34,870 bases of DNA, taken from Myxococcota bacterium (GTDB lineage Bacteria; Myxococcota_A; UBA9160; UBA4427). The notes under the pieces are model-generated. The model saw only the letters and a list, made by a program, of their open reading frames with translations. It searched no databases and was not told the DNA's origin. Positions 34,109 to 34,870 of this stretch are shown here, one piece after another. The position numbers were made by a program, and so were the translations under genes. Location: assembly GCA_029268645.1 (NCBI GenBank), contig JAQWNI010000050.1, positions 1 to 34,870 on the forward strand, given 5' to 3'. Numbering within the stretch: the first letter of the stretch is position 1; each line of letters begins with the position of its first letter.

Positions 34109-34513
34109 TCATGACGTCAACAATTTAAAGGCCAAGATAATCAAGTTAAAGGCCAAGATAATTAAGGGCCCGAAGAACCATGCTTTCATGAACGGGTTGA
34201 TGATTCGCTCGATGCGACAAAGTAGAGTGAAGTTTCCATCCCCCAAGGACTTGTATTGGCCTTTACGTATCCATCGGATCAGGAGCCGGTCATTCGCAAC
34301 TATGTTTGTCTGCATCGCGGTAGGAGAGCCGAGTGATTCATAGGTTTCCGGGTGGTTCTTTCTAAGGCGATGAATCATCACACCTCCTACCGCCCCATTA
34401 ACGGCCACCATGCCGAATAACCCAGCCATCCAAACCCATCCGTCCATAATCCCGAACGCCCAGTAGCCGGCCCCCGCGCCGAACACGCCAGCTATCCAAG
34501 CCATTCTATCCAT
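34109..34513 (-). CDS. small membrane protein with one HPxxY-type module
   Basis: A 134-residue protein with two N-terminal helices (about 5-22 and 25-45), then HRLRKNHPETYESLGSP (48-64), a basic amphipathic segment LLIRWIRKGQYKSLGD, and a final helix (about 112-131) that is very Leu/Ile-rich. It is the single-module relative of the gene at 32558-33358. The ATG at 34513 has AAGGAA 8 bases upstream. An upstream open frame ends 15 bases before this start, so the two may be co-transcribed. Function unknown. Confidence 0.72.
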   Translation of the reverse strand: MDRMAWIAGVFGAGAGYWAFGIMDGWVWMAGLFGMVAVNGAVGGVMIHRLRKNHPETYESLGSPTAMQTNIVANDRLLIRWIRKGQYKSLGDGNFTLLCRIERIINPFMKAWFFGPLIILAFNLIILAFKLLTS

Positions 34514-34528
34514 AAGGCGATTCCTTTC

Positions 34529-34750
34529 TTACTCGGGCGGTCGCGAAGGTTCGTCGGCGAACCGATTTTGCAAGAAGCCGCCCAGTGGCCCGGCGATCAG
34601 AGCAGCGAGCGCCATGAGCGGAGCAGCCACAGGTGCAGCGAGCACCGCAAGTACGGCGCCGGTGGATCCAAGCGGGTCGGTGAGGAAGTAGCGGGCCTTC
34701 CATTGGTCTGGGCCTTGACTCGGCAGTGTGAGCGAGGCCTGACCAAGCAA
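34529..34750 (-). CDS. possible small membrane protein
   Basis: An open frame of 73 codons starting at TTG 34750, just after an in-frame TGA. It encodes an Ala/Leu/Pro-rich hydrophobic stretch (AVLAVLAAPVAAPLMALAALIAG, split by Pro) and a charged tail. The tight spacing to the next gene (15 bases) supports it. The weak start and low-complexity composition argue against it. A different start within the frame is possible. Confidence 0.4.
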   Translation of the reverse strand: MLGQASLTLPSQGPDQWKARYFLTDPLGSTGAVLAVLAAPVAAPLMALAALIAGPLGGFLQNRFADEPSRPPE

Positions 34751-34767
34751 GAGTCAAAAGGGTGCAC

Positions 34768-34870
34768 TTAATTTCCGGGTGATTTTAAGATAAGTACGAC
34801 CATCGTGATGGTAAGTAGGAAAACCGAAGAGATGCCGACCGGCAAAGCGACATACATCAACCAACCCAAC
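34768..34870 (-). CDS. C-terminal end of a membrane protein, cut by the window edge
   Basis: The minus-strand frame from the right edge reads LGWLMYVALPVG and then a hydrophobic helix (SSVFLLTITMVVLIL) before stopping at 34768-34770; 33 residues are visible. LGWxxYV followed by a helix resembles the C-terminus of the two-module protein (LGWAAYVSFVV...), so this is probably a further member of the same membrane family. The gene lies mostly outside the window. Confidence 0.55.
   Translation of the reverse strand, partial: LGWLMYVALPVGISSVFLLTITMVVLILKSPGN

Noticed and set aside
1-34870. tRNA, rRNA, CRISPR or transposon
   Set aside because: I saw no tRNA-like cloverleaf, rRNA segment, regular direct-repeat/spacer array, transposase or terminal inverted repeats; a covariance-model or HMM search would be decisive.

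Overview
The window reads as chromosomal DNA of a GC-rich Gram-negative bacterium. It has many predicted lipoproteins and signal peptides, a remnant of a TonB-type protein, a CYP153-type cytochrome P450, two phytanoyl-CoA dioxygenase-family enzymes and several large polytopic membrane proteins of unknown function. That mix resembles uncultured, probably aquatic lineages of the old Deltaproteobacteria (Myxococcota or Binatota type), but no taxonomic marker gene is present, so this is inference only. I found no tRNA, rRNA, CRISPR array, transposase or phage gene.

Layout. 0.2-6 kb: an HSL-type esterase, three membrane or secreted proteins of unknown role, and a strong hairpin after the esterase. 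6-9 kb: a CYP153-like P450, two overlapping half-SWEET (PQ-loop) genes, a DoxX-family protein and a single-domain PAS protein. 9-13.4 kb: a double PDZ + M48-like metallopeptidase whose second catalytic unit is degenerate, a frameshifted TonB-like gene, and a secreted protein with a glycine-rich segment and a C-terminal membrane anchor. 13.4-18 kb: a lower-GC block with a sulfatase-superfamily lipoprotein, a polytopic membrane protein and a sulfotransferase, consistent with surface glycan modification. 18-26.6 kb: mostly enzymes of lipid or small-molecule metabolism (PhyH protein, large hydrolase-like lipoprotein plus DUF3293 protein, MFS transporter, VOC protein, small lipoprotein plus PHYH-like enzyme, hotdog thioesterase). 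26.6-32.3 kb: a membrane gene cut by an amber codon, a lipoprotein of about 20 ankyrin repeats, a polytopic membrane protein, and a lipoprotein with a 24-bp repeat linker. 32.5 kb to the right edge: a run of small membrane proteins that look like tandem paralogues.

The most unusual signal is non-coding. An 84-bp element at 11407-11490 recurs at 29707-29790 without gaps (68 of 84 bases identical by my count). Its core is five consecutive 10-bp units with consensus NTGTNCGGNN, so the units are in exact helical phase. Both copies lie upstream of minus-strand genes for exported proteins (the double M48-like protein and the ankyrin lipoprotein). This looks like a multi-site operator or promoter of an unidentified regulator. 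Other points worth a second look are the two broken genes, the degenerate second peptidase unit, the low-GC block bounded by a short shared motif, and the paralogue array at the right end.
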